Below, piece after piece: positions 1 to 12,700 of a DNA stretch of 64,000 nucleotides. The stretch's first letter is position 1. The number at the start of each line of letters is the position of its first letter. Position numbers and translations under genes: made by a program. Under the pieces are notes generated by a model. The model saw only the letters and a list, made by a program, of their open reading frames with translations. It had not been told where the DNA came from and ran no database searches. Location of the stretch: contig JARCOQ010000005.1 of the NCBI GenBank assembly GCA_029207755.1, forward strand, positions 47,891,563 through 47,955,562, in the 5' to 3' direction. Source of the stretch: Chamaea fasciata. Its lineage: Eukaryota > Chordata > Aves > Passeriformes > Sylviidae.

Positions 1-540
1 AAGCGGAGTCTCTTTTGATGTATTTAGCCAATACTCCTTCCTCTCATTCAGTGACAGAGGATATCACCTTGTGAGGTCTCACACAAATCATGACTTGAAG
101 AAGTGGTGGGGTTCAATGGCCCATCTGTGGGCTTGGGAATCAGGAAGCTGAGCTTTGTGGCTCTGGGGAAGCCACAAAACACTCCTTGCTCAACTTCCCC
201 ATTGTGGGAAAGGGAGAGTTCACTTGTTCACTTATCTTGGAAGGCTGCGGTGATGATTGAGGACAGCTTTGGAAAACAACCTGGCCGTCTTTGGTAATTA
301 ATCAATGACAACAATAAAATAAAATAAAATAAAATAAAATAAAATAAAATAAAATAAAACAAAATAAAATAAAATAAAATAAAATAAAATAAAATAAAAT
401 AGCAAAATAGAAACAAATCAAATAGATTTCTTCCTACAAAATGATTTCCAAGAATGAAGGCATATATTTATAGCAACAATTTAAAGGGACTGGCACTTTC
501 TGTGCAAACCACTCAGGATGACAAGCCTATTTTCCATCTG
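1..540. other. Upstream intergenic sequence, no gene seen
   Basis: Flank upstream of the FAM234B CpG island. Apart from the (TAAAA)n array I see no coding exon, RNA gene or recognisable transposon. Short open frames here lack splice context and similarity to any family I know. Confidence 0.6.
313..401. repeat. (TAAAA)n pentanucleotide microsatellite
   Basis: About 18 copies of AATAA/TAAAA in tandem, broken by one AAAAC unit near 360. Read on the minus strand it gives an artificial Phe/Tyr/Ile/Leu-rich open frame, which is not a gene. Confidence 0.95.
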
Positions 541-686
541 TCTGTGCCCACACGGTCGTGCAGGTTGCCAAGATCTGGGCTGCCCTCGGTCACGGCTCGC
601 TGCCACCGGCCCGCGGCTCCCTGCGGGTCTTTGCCCCTCGAGATCCTCAGGGACACGAAGGGCCTCGACTCCTCTCACGCCCGGGA

Positions 687-705
687 ACTACAATTCCCAG
701 CAGGC
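687..705 (+). promoter_or_regulatory. ZNF143/THAP11 (SBS-type) promoter element
   Basis: The 19 bases ACTACAATTCCCAGCAGGC match the well-known vertebrate core-promoter motif ACTACAATTCCCAGCATGC at all but one position. That motif is bound by ZNF143 (Staf) and THAP11/HCFC1. It sits 54 bp upstream of the FAM234B ATG inside the CpG island, the usual setting for this element. The match is seen directly; occupancy is inferred. Confidence 0.85.
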
Positions 706-758
706 CGCGGGGAGGCGCGGGGCGGGGGGCGGTGCGCGAGCGCGCTGTCGTGTCCAGC

Positions 759-795
759 ATGGCTACGGTGCTGTCCCGGGCGCTGAAGCTGCCGG
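759..795 (+). CDS. FAM234B: FAM234B coding exon 1
   Basis: Encodes [12 protein letters not shown] plus the first base of a Gly codon, with donor GTAAGG at 796. The ATG lies in the CpG island and this N-terminus is essentially identical to human FAM234B, which fixes the start. Confidence 0.95.
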
Positions 796-3700
796 GTAAG
801 GGCTGCGCGCCCGCGGGACGAGCCGAGCGCCGGCCGGGCCGGGCCGGGCCGGGCCGGGCAGGGGCGGCTGCGCCCAGGGCAGCTCTGATCGCGGGAGACG
901 CGAGTGCCGCTGCCTGAGGGCTGCGGGGCGCGTTGCCATAGTGATGTGGTTCTGTGGGCTGAGGCCCGGAGGTGCGGGCGGTGGGGGGCCCGCGGCCGTG
1001 GGAGGGACGCGGGGGCCGGGGCAGCGTCTCGGGGCCCGGAGGGCGTCGTGTGTGGCCGAGAGGGGCCTGGGCCGCGGCCCTGTGAGGGGATTGCGCGGGA
1101 GAAAAGGAGGCGCAGACCTCTCAGATCCGCTCCTGCCGGGTTTTACCCACAGAAGCCAGGCAAGGAGTTTGGTAAGTGCCAATGCAATTACCCAGGTAAA
1201 TGTTTAAAACCTGCCTGCCGCCTCTGCATCTTCCAGCAGGAGACCTTCAGCGAGATGAAAGGATATTCGAGCATAAAGGGCTATTGTGTGCAGTGAGCAG
1301 CGGTCCAACAGCCGTTCTCTTCAGTAAGGAGATTAAAAGGGAATTAAAATACTTTGCCAAACCAGATCTCGGGAGCATCCTAGTTGCTGTTGGTTGTACT
1401 ATAGACAGTGCCAATGCACCTGGCTGCATTAATTTCAATGGGAAAGTGCCTCATTTCTCTTCTTAACCGTGTCTTGCCTTTGGGACAGCCCTGGGACTGA
1501 GACAGGGCCCAGCTGTGTGCCGCTGGAGAGGGCTCCTCCTTGGCACTACACACCACAGTGGTCCTGCGTGGCCCCAGCCTGTGAGGCTGCACTCAGTGGA
1601 CTGATCATACTTTCTTCCTCCATCAGTCCATGAAGGTCACAGTAATGTCTTCAAGGTCCTTCCTGCCATCTTTTCATAACCCTTACCAGGAGTCATTACT
1701 TTTAGTTTATGTGGTGCCTGTTGAGTCTCATTCAAAGAAATTTCGTTTGCAAGTTGGTATGTTCCTGGTTTTATATATGTTTATATGCATACACACATAT
1801 ACACACACACACATATATATATATGTACACACACACATATTTACACATGTCTGTTGAAATGGGAAGGAATACATTACAATGAAGTCTGTTTAGGAAGAGT
1901 GCAAACTGGTAGGTGTAGTTATGTGCATTAGGGTATGACCCCTGGAGAACTGTGCAGTAAGAAGTACAGATCTCTTCTGGGACCTCTGGAACCAGCATGA
2001 TCTATTTAATATCCGCTGTTGGAAAACACCTATTTGGAAAAGATCATAACAGGCCTTGCAGCTGCACTTAAGAGAACAGTTCTTGCATGAAACCTTAGGT
2101 TAAATTGCAGAAATCACACCTTTCTTGTGTGTTTGATTATTGAAACATGCAGCTTCCAACAGTAATGAGAAAGCAGAAAGCTTACTGCTATATCTGTTTT
2201 TATTTTAAATAAAATTTAATTAATTCAAAATCAGTATGTGGCAACTTATCTTCTCATGGGCTTAGAGATATGTCTGCAGTACCCAGTACCAGACTGGTGC
2301 CTGCCAACTGCCAGAAAAATAACAGAACATGAAATTAGTACAACAGGTACTGGAACCAGCGTGCCATCAACTAATAATGCACTGAAAACTGCACTCTTTT
2401 AAAGTCCAAAATCTGCTCTTTTCACTCCAAAGTGACTGCAAAGAAGAAGCTTCCCAGTCAGTCAAAATCAGGAAAAATAAGATTACTATTAATATCTTTG
2501 ATGCTATCAGCACAAGAAATGAAAATTTTATTATGACTGGGACCTCATTTCAACACATATCGACTAATGGGTGCCTTCTTTCCAGATCGTGATCACACGA
2601 TGATCATCTGTTCTTCACTGAGAGGTCACATTCTTCTACTGCAATAATTGCCTGTGGAGAAATAGCATTTGGCAAAAAAATGGGGGATTTTCAAAGTCAT
2701 AAAGGGTGATTTAGAGACCTGCTGCCCTTGAAAGCCAATAAGTTGGGGCATTTTCCCTCTGTTCTGTCTTTGAAAGCCTCCATGATCAGGATTTGCTTTT
2801 TCTTCCAGTGGCTGCAAAAAAAAGAATATCTAGGGTGATGTGAGCAGTAACTTGCTCTGATTGTAACCACAGGTTGAATGAGAACCTCTGTTTTATCACT
2901 GATGCCATGGAAAGAATGTAATACGATTTAGAGCAGGTCAGAACAGAAGATGCTTTTTTGACTCTACCTGTAGGAGGGAGGGAGCACAGAGCAGTAGGGA
3001 AACTGACTTTGCTGATACTAACTCCATACCTGTGAAGTGCATGCAAGTTTTATATTCACTTAGAGTCTCTTTGGAAGACAGATAACAAAGTGTGACTTAC
3101 ACAGACCTGGTTCCTACATAAGGCCACAGAACTGCAGCTTGCTTTAGCACAGAGACTAATTTCTCATGAAGGCTACACAGTGGTTATCATTTCACAACAT
3201 ACGGTGAGAGTTTGACCAAGAGGCCAGCTCAGACCTTAACATTTCTACTTCCACGATGGAAAACTGAAAACTATTCCCTGACAGCTGATTGCTTGCAACA
3301 GAGGCAATTTTAGCTTTCTATTGATGAACAAACTGTTTTCCTCCAGCCTGAGCCTTGTTGTTGACCTGAAAAGAAAGAATTTGACTTCTGGAGCACTTAA
3401 AAATAAATCACCATTCTCTAAATGGCCTGAGACTGCCACTGTTTTCACACTTTCTTTACTGGTTTGTTATGTTTTTCTGCTTTTCTGCTGAAAAATCATC
3501 TGGGAGTGATTAGTGAAAGCCAGATATATTATCTCTCCTTCCCACAGCAAGTGACCTAAAACTTGGATGAAGAGTCATGTTCCTTCTGCTCTCTCTCCAT
3601 CCTGGTGAATTATGAGTTACATGTTCTCTGCACCACAGAACAGCCTTGGGAGGCTGAGCTGAGCAGATGCTTGCCAGCATTCCAAATGCATTCCCAAAAC

Positions 3701-6700
3701 ACCTGCAGATTCGTTAAGGTTCTCTCTGAACAGTGGGAGATAAGTGAATCCTCTGAGATGAGATATACAGTTGGGTTTTACATGTACTAGATGAGTGCTC
3801 CAACAGCCCTTCTTAAAGGGCAGTATCTCCCCTCCTTTTGGCTTATAAAACCCCTGCAGGGCACATTATGCCTGAGTTTACTGAGGGGCTGTGCCTTGTG
3901 GGTGTGCCAGATAACCTTTTGAGGAAAAAAAGGGTGAAGGAGTGCCAGTTTCTGATTCCTGCTCTGGCTCAGACATGAATTAAGACTGAGCAGCTCTCTG
4001 CTTTATAATTCTCCTATAATTCTCCAGATTCTTAACTGTGTAGGTCATCAAAAGCTTCATTGCTGTTGTAGCTGTTTTCTTCCTACTGATGAGTGGTTTT
4101 CAGTAGGACAGGTGTTCCTGTTACAGATTGTGGTTGACACCACTGTCAATGTTGCCAGCATCTCAATCGCTGCCAGTTCAAGGAGTGGGTGAGGCGTATT
4201 TTCAAGGTCCTTTCTGTCTCCAGAAAGGGATCCAGAACAAAACTGTTCCAGAGAAATTTAACTGATACCAATGCTTTCAGTTACATCAAGGATTAACAGC
4301 AGGTTCCAGTTTTTTTGTTGACTGTTTGGAATTAAAATAATAAACAAAACATAGTATGTGTGAAGCATAAGTATGCTTTGAGTTGTTTTACTCAAAGGTC
4401 ACCAGTTTCCAAAATCTGGAGAAGTCTAATTAACGTAACTGTCTGACTTTGACTTCCCAGGCTTAATACCATTTACACTTGGGGCAGCTACGTTTGTTTT
4501 TCATGCCATTCTGACCTGGCTTGAACTGGCACACCTGGATCTGTTGTGAGAAGCTGCAAGTACCATGGCAGCAAGACTTCTCTGGAATGTTTTGTTTCAA
4601 CTGAGTAGTCTTTCAGTCACTTTTTAGCACAACCTACAGGATTAGACACTTGTGAAATTTACACTGCAGCCTCTGAGCAGAGCTGTGTGCCACCAGGGGT
4701 GGTGGCCTTCTGTGCACTTATGGCATGGAGCCAAGGTTATCAGGACTTCTAGAAAAGCCCACACTTTGAGCACATGTTTAGAGCAGACCTATGTGAACCA
4801 ATGCGGTGTGTCACAGGGATACACCAGACTGACCCATAGGAATGCAGTATCTCTTGGCTGGGCGCTCTGCCTCCACAAGGAACTGCTTTTTGGAGTGTAT
4901 ATGTGTACCTGATTTTTCAGTCTTTTGTAGGAGCCCTTAATTCAAAGACGAAGAGACTGTCTTAGATGTGTGAACGTGTTGGATATTTTTATTTCCTTCT
5001 GTTTGATGTAGGTGAGTTGTTCTGGCTGTTCCACCTAGTGTGGGGCATTTGGTTTTTAGTAGGATTGAAAGTTTTTCTTAAATCCTAAAAATGAAGCTGA
5101 ATACCACTTATAAGTGGTAGACGAAGGGAAAGCGAAGGTCCTTTTGTGGGGTGAGAAATGAGGAAGAAATAAGATACACGTGCTGCAAAATACACTCTAG
5201 ATGATGCAAAGTAGGTGTTTTACACTGACTACATACTACAGTACATCTGTAACTTGAGTGTCTTTAACAGTGTAGTAGTTTGAAGGCAAAACAAATGAGA
5301 GGCTCCAAGTCAGAGATACAATTTAATAGGAAAAAAAAGAAAGAAAGTAAAATAAAATAGATGCAATAATACAAAAGACCACTGACAGAGTCAGAATACA
5401 ACCTGAGCGTAGTGATGGAAGCAGTCCAGATGAGGTGGTCTTCCTGAAGCAGTGATCCTGTAGAAAGGTCTGGTAGCTCGGGTCCTCTGGGAATCCAGTG
5501 GGTAAGCGCCCCTCTGGTGTTCAGAGTCTCAGCTTATATCCAGGCTGGAATGCTTGGTTTCTCCCTCTGGGCGGAGCATCTCACAATGGGATGGTGAGTC
5601 ATGTGATAAGGCCTGATGGGCCCATTAACAGGAGGTAGTCCAGGAGGGAGTTATCTGTGAGCTGTGTAGCAAAGGTGCTGATGGGCCCATTAACAGAAGA
5701 TAAGCCAGAGTGGAGGAGGCAGGGAGCACTGCCTCACCTGGTTTCAACAGTTCATGAAGATGGTGATAGAATATACTTCAACCCAGGACAAACAGGAAAG
5801 CCAAAAGTAAGGTATACTATCTTGGTCAGGAGGAATAATCATGAAAGCCCTAAAATCTCTGCTTTGTAAAGCCTTCCCATCATCTTAGTGTCTGAGAGGG
5901 GTTACAGCTTGCATATTTTTGCTTATTAGTTGTGCCTTTCACGTATCACTTCAGGAATCTTCAGGCACAAGCTAGTTCCTGTTTCAGATCAGCTTTAAAC
6001 AAAAGGAAATGAGACATATACCTGAGGTAGCAAAGTCCCACCTTGGAACTGGAGAGAGAGAACCAGACTGAGACTCCGCAGTCATCGGAGCACTGGCCAT
6101 GGCTCCATGCCCAGCCTTGTGGCACAGGGCAGCTCCCTGAGACATGACCCTCCACTCGTAGTTCAGGGCAGTGAGTCTGCGTGATCTTTCCTGTCCCCGT
6201 AAACAGATGGCGTTGGGCTTACGCCAGGGTGTGTGAGCGGCCTCTACACCTGCCCTCACCACACTCCCTGCAGCTGTCTAGGGCTTGGGGGAGAAGTTGT
6301 CTGTGTGCCGGGCACCTGTGCAGGAGTCAGCTAAAGCTAAGCTACTTTCTTGCACCACCAGCTGAAGGGATCAGTACCAAGTTATCTGGCCTGGCCAGGC
6401 TAAGCACAGACTGTTTGCTCTGGTGGGAGCAGGAACAGAGCAGCTGCACTGTGGTTGCCTTGGGCAGGGGTTAAAGTGTTCCCTCTTGCAGAACTGAGCC
6501 ATGCAGAGAAGGTAATGTCTTGGAGGAACAGCCTGATTCCTCCAGACAGCAGCATGTTACTGGCCCAAAGGGGCAAAATTACTTTCCCCTCATCTTCAGG
6601 GAGACTTCATGTTTCATTTTCAATTAAGAAAGTGTTAGAATTAAATCAGCTATGAATTCCATATAGACGTATGCATACACATACATACATTTATACACAC

Positions 6701-9700
6701 ATGCACACACATTGCTCTTTATCTGAGGAAAATAAACTTGTCAGCATCTTTTCTCCCACAGATACTACTGTGAAACATGGAGAGAGAGACCCTGTCATTT
6801 CTCTCACACTTCTCACTTGGATCAATGCAAAATGCAGACTACTCTGTCATCCCTTCTGTATCACTCTCCACTGCAGCCTTTTCTCCACAGAGATCCTGCA
6901 AAAGCTCATGCTTTATTGTCTCTCTCCATCTTTTTTCTCAGGAAAGAAGAGCCCAGACCTTGGGGAATATGATCCCCTTACTCAGGCTGACAGTGATGAA
7001 AGTGAAGATGACCTTGTACTCAACATCCAGAAGAATGGAGGGGTCAAGAATGGGAAGAGCCCTCCTGAAGAGATACAGGACCCGGATTCTGATGTGGAGG
7101 TTGGGATGACGAAGCAGCACACGTCAGAGAGCGCGCCTGAGGGTTATCCTGCAGAGACGGCTGGCAGTTTGGAGCAGAAGGCTGCTCCCTCCCTCATGCC
7201 GTACCTGCGCACTGCCATCTTCTTGCTCACTGTGGTGATCTCGATGATTCTTGTGCTGGTGTGCGCATTTCTAATTCCCTGTCCCCCTAGAGACTTGCAT
7301 AACACCTGGAACCGCAACCTAGGTCAGGGAGCAGGTGAGAAAGCCCCAGGAACAGCATCTGGCATGGGGGAGGTGATGGCTCCCAAGCTGGGCATTGGTG
7401 GGAGAGACCTATCTGGGAGAGCCAGGTCAGAGCAGAGACCCTTCCTCACCACTACAGATGCTCCAAAATAATAGACAGGTGGCTGTGTCCTGCTCACTCT
7501 TGAAGCTGAGGCATGTGAAATTTGGCATCTGCAGATAACAGTGCCAGAAAATTTTGTTTCTGCCAACATCAAAAATTATTTTGACTCTTCATCCATCCTG
7601 CCTTTTTGTCTGGATGTTGTGCTCTGTTCCAGATGGAGATGGCCCAGCCCACTTTAAAATACAGTGCCTCCCTTTCTGCAGCCTGGACTTTACCAGTACC
7701 TCCATGCTGAAGTATGTGGTTCTGTTTGAGAGGAGAGGGATAGAAGTTCTTGTGTCTTCTAACTAGCTTAACTAACCTTATTCCATTGTCTTTTAGTCCT
7801 GCTTGAATCCATAAATCAGCATTTGTGATCTTTTGTTACCCTGTATGGGTCACTAGTAACATTTCTAAAGTATCTCCCATTCTGGCTTCTGCAATAAAGT
7901 AACACTGTTTTGTGAAATAATTTCTACGAGGTCAAGATATGTCTCTCCCTCCTTGCTTTCTGCCCCTGGCTTCCAAACCTAAGCTTTCCATAAGATACAT
8001 GGCTCCACATCACTTCAGAAATTGAAGTGGGAAGCATGAATCTTTTTCTGTTAGCTCCTTCATTTTTCCTTTTCCTTTCTCTGACCCATATGCTACATTT
8101 CTGCCTTTCCATGCAATGAAAGATCTTACCATGGTGTGAGCTGCCTGCCCTTGGTGGCTCCTTAGCAGACTTTGTGAGGCTTGTCTACCCACAAGTATTA
8201 TTTCTGGGCCAGCCCTCCTCTCCCAGTGTGAAAAATGAGCTGGGTGGCCTTTTTGACATGAAGTGACTCTCTGTAATGTTGCAGGTGGTGTGTTATCCCC
8301 ACTGGAACTGTGTGATGTAAACGGTGATGACCTCCCTGACATCCTCATTGTTTTCACTGCCTTGATGAATGCCAGTGTCATGGGTAAGCACTGCAGCTCC
8401 TTTCCATTCTTCTTAATGTGTCAGTATGGACCTTTGTATGTTTGTCTTAACACACACAGAGTTCCTGCCACTGCAAATCCACTGTGTTGCTCTTTTCAGA
8501 GTTCCTTAAAACTGCTGGTGTACTGCACCTGTGGTTGGTCATGCTTATGCATGCTTTCATTACAAGTGCTCCTTTTCATTAATTTCAGAAAATTATAATT
8601 ACTGTGCTCCTATATCGTTTGGGCAGCATTCTCTGCCCTTAGCTCATCTTGGGGCCACTCTATCTCTTTGTCCTGCATTTGTGCACACTTCACTTTGTTT
8701 TTAGAAACACCCTCACTTGCTGCCTTTTTCTCCAGGTCACTCCATATACTTGCCAGGCTCCAAATCACTGTTAATTCACAAATAATGGACTGATAATGGG
8801 GAAGCTACTGTGCCTGGCTGTTTAGCAGATATTACCCTGCTTCCTCCTCCTGGCTGCTTTGCTTTCTTTGTTAGTCCTCACACCCTTCAGGTAACATAGC
8901 AGAGCCTGCTGATAGTGGCCACCGTTGCACAGGAGCTGCCAAATCCAGTGGCATCCTATTGGACTGGGCTTCTGAAGTCCTGGAGGTTCCCAGCTGCCTG
9001 CTGCACAGCGTCTGCCTACCCTGGCATCGCCTGGTACCAGGTGGATCTGTTCCATCTCAGAGACGTATTCAGGGAGCAAGCATACCTTGCAAAACCTGAT
9101 TTTGGAGCAAAATGCCTTGACTCTTCAAAGAGGTAATAAAAATACTGTTAGAGGATAGGGAAGATGCCTTTCTCCAAGCAAGGCCCTTGGTATTTCACGG
9201 CAAGTCCTGTAAAAAGAAACCTATGAACATAGAGAAGACTGTAAAGTGACTTAAAAAATAAATGAGGGAGGAAGATACGGTTGACATAAAGGCTGTATTC
9301 AGTTTATATAAGTTGTTCTTTGCACTCTATATTTTTGCCATTGCATTGCTTTTATTTTTTTATCCCAGATATACATATAGTCAGAATGTTCTGAATGAAA
9401 CTAGTCATACTTAGTCGCATCCTGGGCTGTAACTGTGCTGGAAGACAAAAGCCAGACACTAAAACAGGTGTAAGCAGATCACAGATAACACTGGATATCA
9501 GCCCACCAGTAGCTTGTGCTTGGAGCATTCACACAGTGCCAAGTAGAGATAAGCTTGGAACAGGCACCCAGCTGAGTAATCTGCAACTTGTTAACTGTTT
9601 CTCTAGCTTTTACACACAATAGCTGTGAGCTGCATTCAGGAGTTAGTTGTTCTTCGTCCCTATCAATGTAACAAAGATAACTTGATCTGGGGCAGCCCCT

Positions 9701-12700
9701 TAGGATAAGCCGCATGACTTTTGGTTTAAGAAAGTGAGTTTGATTTAGAGACTGGACTCAGCCTTGTATTTAGTCAATGGCCCATGTATATCCTTTGTGT
9801 CATCAGGTCACATGTTGTATGTGTTCCTAGGAAGACAAAAGTTGACTGGGTCTTCTGTTATTTTGAAATGTGTGGGAATTCATGTTAGATTGTGAAATGA
9901 CCACACTAGGTGGAGATTAATTACAATAACCACACATACATCTGAGGGTAGGCTGGGCTAAAAGTTGATCACATTTGGAATTAGAGCCAGCAGTCAATTG
10001 AAACAGAATAGACTCCTTTCTTTTACAATTATTTTGTGCTAACTGGTGAATTGGAAAAAGACCGCTGAGTTCCACCAGTTGGTTGCATTTAGTCTGTTTT
10101 TCACAATAATGAAACTCCTTTGGAAAACAAAGGGAAAAGTTCTCAGACCACTAATCACTTTCTGTTGCTCCAGAATTACAAACAAGCCAGCACTTTCATA
10201 TGAGGTGACATCTCCCTTGGGAGTCACTTAAGGTTTCCCCTTGGTGCTAGCTGTTTTGTTCAGGGAGAGGGGATCAGAAGAATCAGTCTGATTTGACAGC
10301 ACTAAATTTCACAGGAGGAAGTCACCACAATTGAGCACATTGTCCTCATGAACTTGGTTCTCGCTGCCCAGCTGACCACATTTCTTGCTATGAGCTCAGG
10401 TCCAACCTCCATGATTTTCTGGACTGTTAATTTTCGGCCCAACTTGTTTGGAGATCACTGCTAGGCTCTACAGCAGAGAAATTCAGCCATGAGGTGACAT
10501 TTGACCTTTGCTTTCAGGCAGTGTGGATTTGTCTGTCTTGAGCCACTCAGCTCCAGGAGCTAGAGCTGCATCTCCAGCATAAGGACCCAAGGCAACGTGG
10601 TCATAGTAATCCCTCTGACACCAAGGGATTACATTCTCTCTTTCCTGCCTCTTCTAGGTGTCTCTAGACCCTCTGTAACTGTGGTGGCACTTTCTGGAAT
10701 GAATGGCAGCACCTTGTGGTCCATCCAGCTTCCAGAGGAGACACGAAGTGTGCAGTGCAATGGGCTGTCACTGGGGGCAGCTGCAGGGCCTGTCTGCCTT
10801 GTTACAGGAACATCAAAATTCCTCAGCCTTCTCAGTGCCTCCACAGGTAAAGTCAACTACCAGAATATTAGAAATATGCTACTGCTTCTTTGTTTTCATT
10901 AAAGGACTGCTAAGCATGAATAATTTGGTTCTGGCACATCACGGTGGCTATTGCTTCGTGACACACAGGAGTCAAAACACAACTGAGTTTCTAGTTACAC
11001 AGGATAAGAGAATCCAAAACATTTCATCTCTGTGGCAGCATCTTCGCCTTACATCTCAGCATATTTCAAAGTGTTAATCTTATCCTGTAGCATCCCCATG
11101 TCATAAAGAATATGTAAAGTCTGTTCTCATTAGCACTGAGCTGCTGGTACAACTCAGGACCTATCTAACAGCACTGCAAAGCTGAACAGCATTCTCAGAA
11201 AAGTTACATAAGAATATACACGACCGACATCCAGGAAACATTGCAGAGAAATTAGGCCCATAGTTGAATTGATTAGATGTGAATGAATGTTGCATTTTTA
11301 ATCACATGATTGTGTGCACCTTCATTCTCTGAATGCTGTTTGTTCTACCACATTAATTCATTGGCAGAAATAGATATAGGTAGGTATAGGGTTTTTGGAA
11401 TCAACCTAAAGGTACCTTGAAGGCAGGTAACTTTGGGATGGAGGTGCGTGTTAATATTACAGTTAGGTTTTAATGAACCCAGTTCATCCAGGGACAATGA
11501 TTTCACCACAGTTGCTGGCTCAGCAACAAGACACCTTCTCCTGTCTACCCTGGCTGATAGGTGCTATGCCATTCATCAGCTGCAAAGTACCATCAAGTTC
11601 CCCTCTCTGCAAGGATTTCTACAGTCTGGCGTTGGTATTCCCACTCCACTCCACCCTTTGTTCCATCCCCCTTAGCAGGTGCTGTGGTTGCAGATTGTGG
11701 GTGTGGGGAGTCATGGTGAAATAGGTTTCAGGCATGCCAATCACATTAAATCCAGGGACCAGTGACTGTATTTTACCCTATAATTTCCATACTGTTAGAA
11801 CTTTTGTTAGGATGTGAATATAACATCTCAAGTTTCCTCTAATTTTACCCCTAGGTATCTTCCCACAGTTTTCAAATGCTTTTAGGGACTAGGTTACTTG
11901 CACAATGTTTGTATGGTCAGGACCATGATCTGCCTCCTTTACCAGCAGTAGTAATGTACAAGTTTGGCCCTTGGTTTACTTTGTCATTCAGGGGCAAAAC
12001 TTACTCTACAGAGCAGCAGCAGCAGAAAAACATTTTTAAAGATTGAAAAGGCAGAAGTGTTGGCAAGAGAATGACGAAAAAGTAAAAGCATCAAATTTAA
12101 TTGTTGCCTTTGTTTTTCACGTTTATTTGCAATTTTGCAAGTCTGGTTTTACTGTGTTTCCAGCTGGGTCCATGCTGGACTGCTGAACCATTTGACATCA
12201 TGTCTGTTGACATGCTTTCACCCTGAGGTGGAGTGAGCATGTCATGCTGGAGTGGTAATTTGCTGCTGGGAATTTAACTGAGACACAGATTTGCACTCTG
12301 AATATCAGAACTATCCATCTGTTTCCTTTCCTCACATCTACCTAGCCTTTACTGCTGGCTGAGGCAAACAACTGCTGTCCCGTGGAGCAGCACTCATTTA
12401 GGTTCTCCTTCATAAAATGAACCTTAAAAATTCTCTGCTATTTCAGAAATTGTTTAGGACTCAGGTCTTTTAAAGAGATGCTAAGAAGGAAGCACAGCAG
12501 GGCTTTAGGCCTGACTCAAGCAGTCTGAAGAAATGCTGAGAGAATTTTGCTTCCCACTGCGGTTTGTCTCAGTTTGTAGATGTCTTTCCCCTTCACACAG
12601 AATGGGAGAAATAATCTCCCTTGCTCCCTTTTCATAAGGTTTTGTGGAACCCTCTAGGGATGCCCTCTCATTCCCCAAATACAGGTCTCTTTTATCCTGT

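Larger units (their letters stand above)
540..1180 (+). promoter_or_regulatory. FAM234B: CpG-island promoter of FAM234B
   Basis: The sequence changes abruptly from AT-rich to very GC-rich with many CpGs (for example 590-760 and 795-1,110), spanning the start codon at 759 and the beginning of intron 1. No TATA box is evident upstream of the ATG, as expected for a housekeeping-type CpG-island promoter. The exact transcription start cannot be seen. The ZNF143-type element at 687-705 lies within it. Confidence 0.8.
796..6941 (+). other. FAM234B: FAM234B intron 1 (about 6.1 kb)
   Basis: Begins with a GC-rich (CCGGG)n stretch, then becomes ordinary AT-richer sequence holding two CA/TA microsatellites, an 18-bp palindrome and a solo LTR. 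No coding exon is supported within it. It ends in a long pyrimidine tract (about 6,915-6,938) and acceptor AG at 6,940-6,941. Confidence 0.85.

Noticed and set aside
228..416. Minus-strand open frame with repeated FILFY units
   Set aside because: It is a translation of the (TAAAA)n microsatellite.
1152..1170. Tiny exon-like block (ACAG/AAGCC...TTTG/GTAAGT) in FAM234B intron 1
   Set aside because: The splice-like ends are good, but exon 1 joins exon 2 in phase with the human protein without it. With no transcript evidence I cannot support an alternative exon.
5271..5790. Searched around the LTR for gag, pol or env remnants and a paired LTR
   Set aside because: The flanks outside the 5-bp target duplication are unrelated intronic sequence, so it is a solo LTR with no viral genes.
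6671..6941. In-frame extension upstream of FAM234B exon 2 (starting [10 protein letters not shown])
   Set aside because: It reads through a CA/TA microsatellite and the intron 1 pyrimidine tract. The real N-terminus is in exon 1 at 759, joined at an acceptor at 6,940-6,941.
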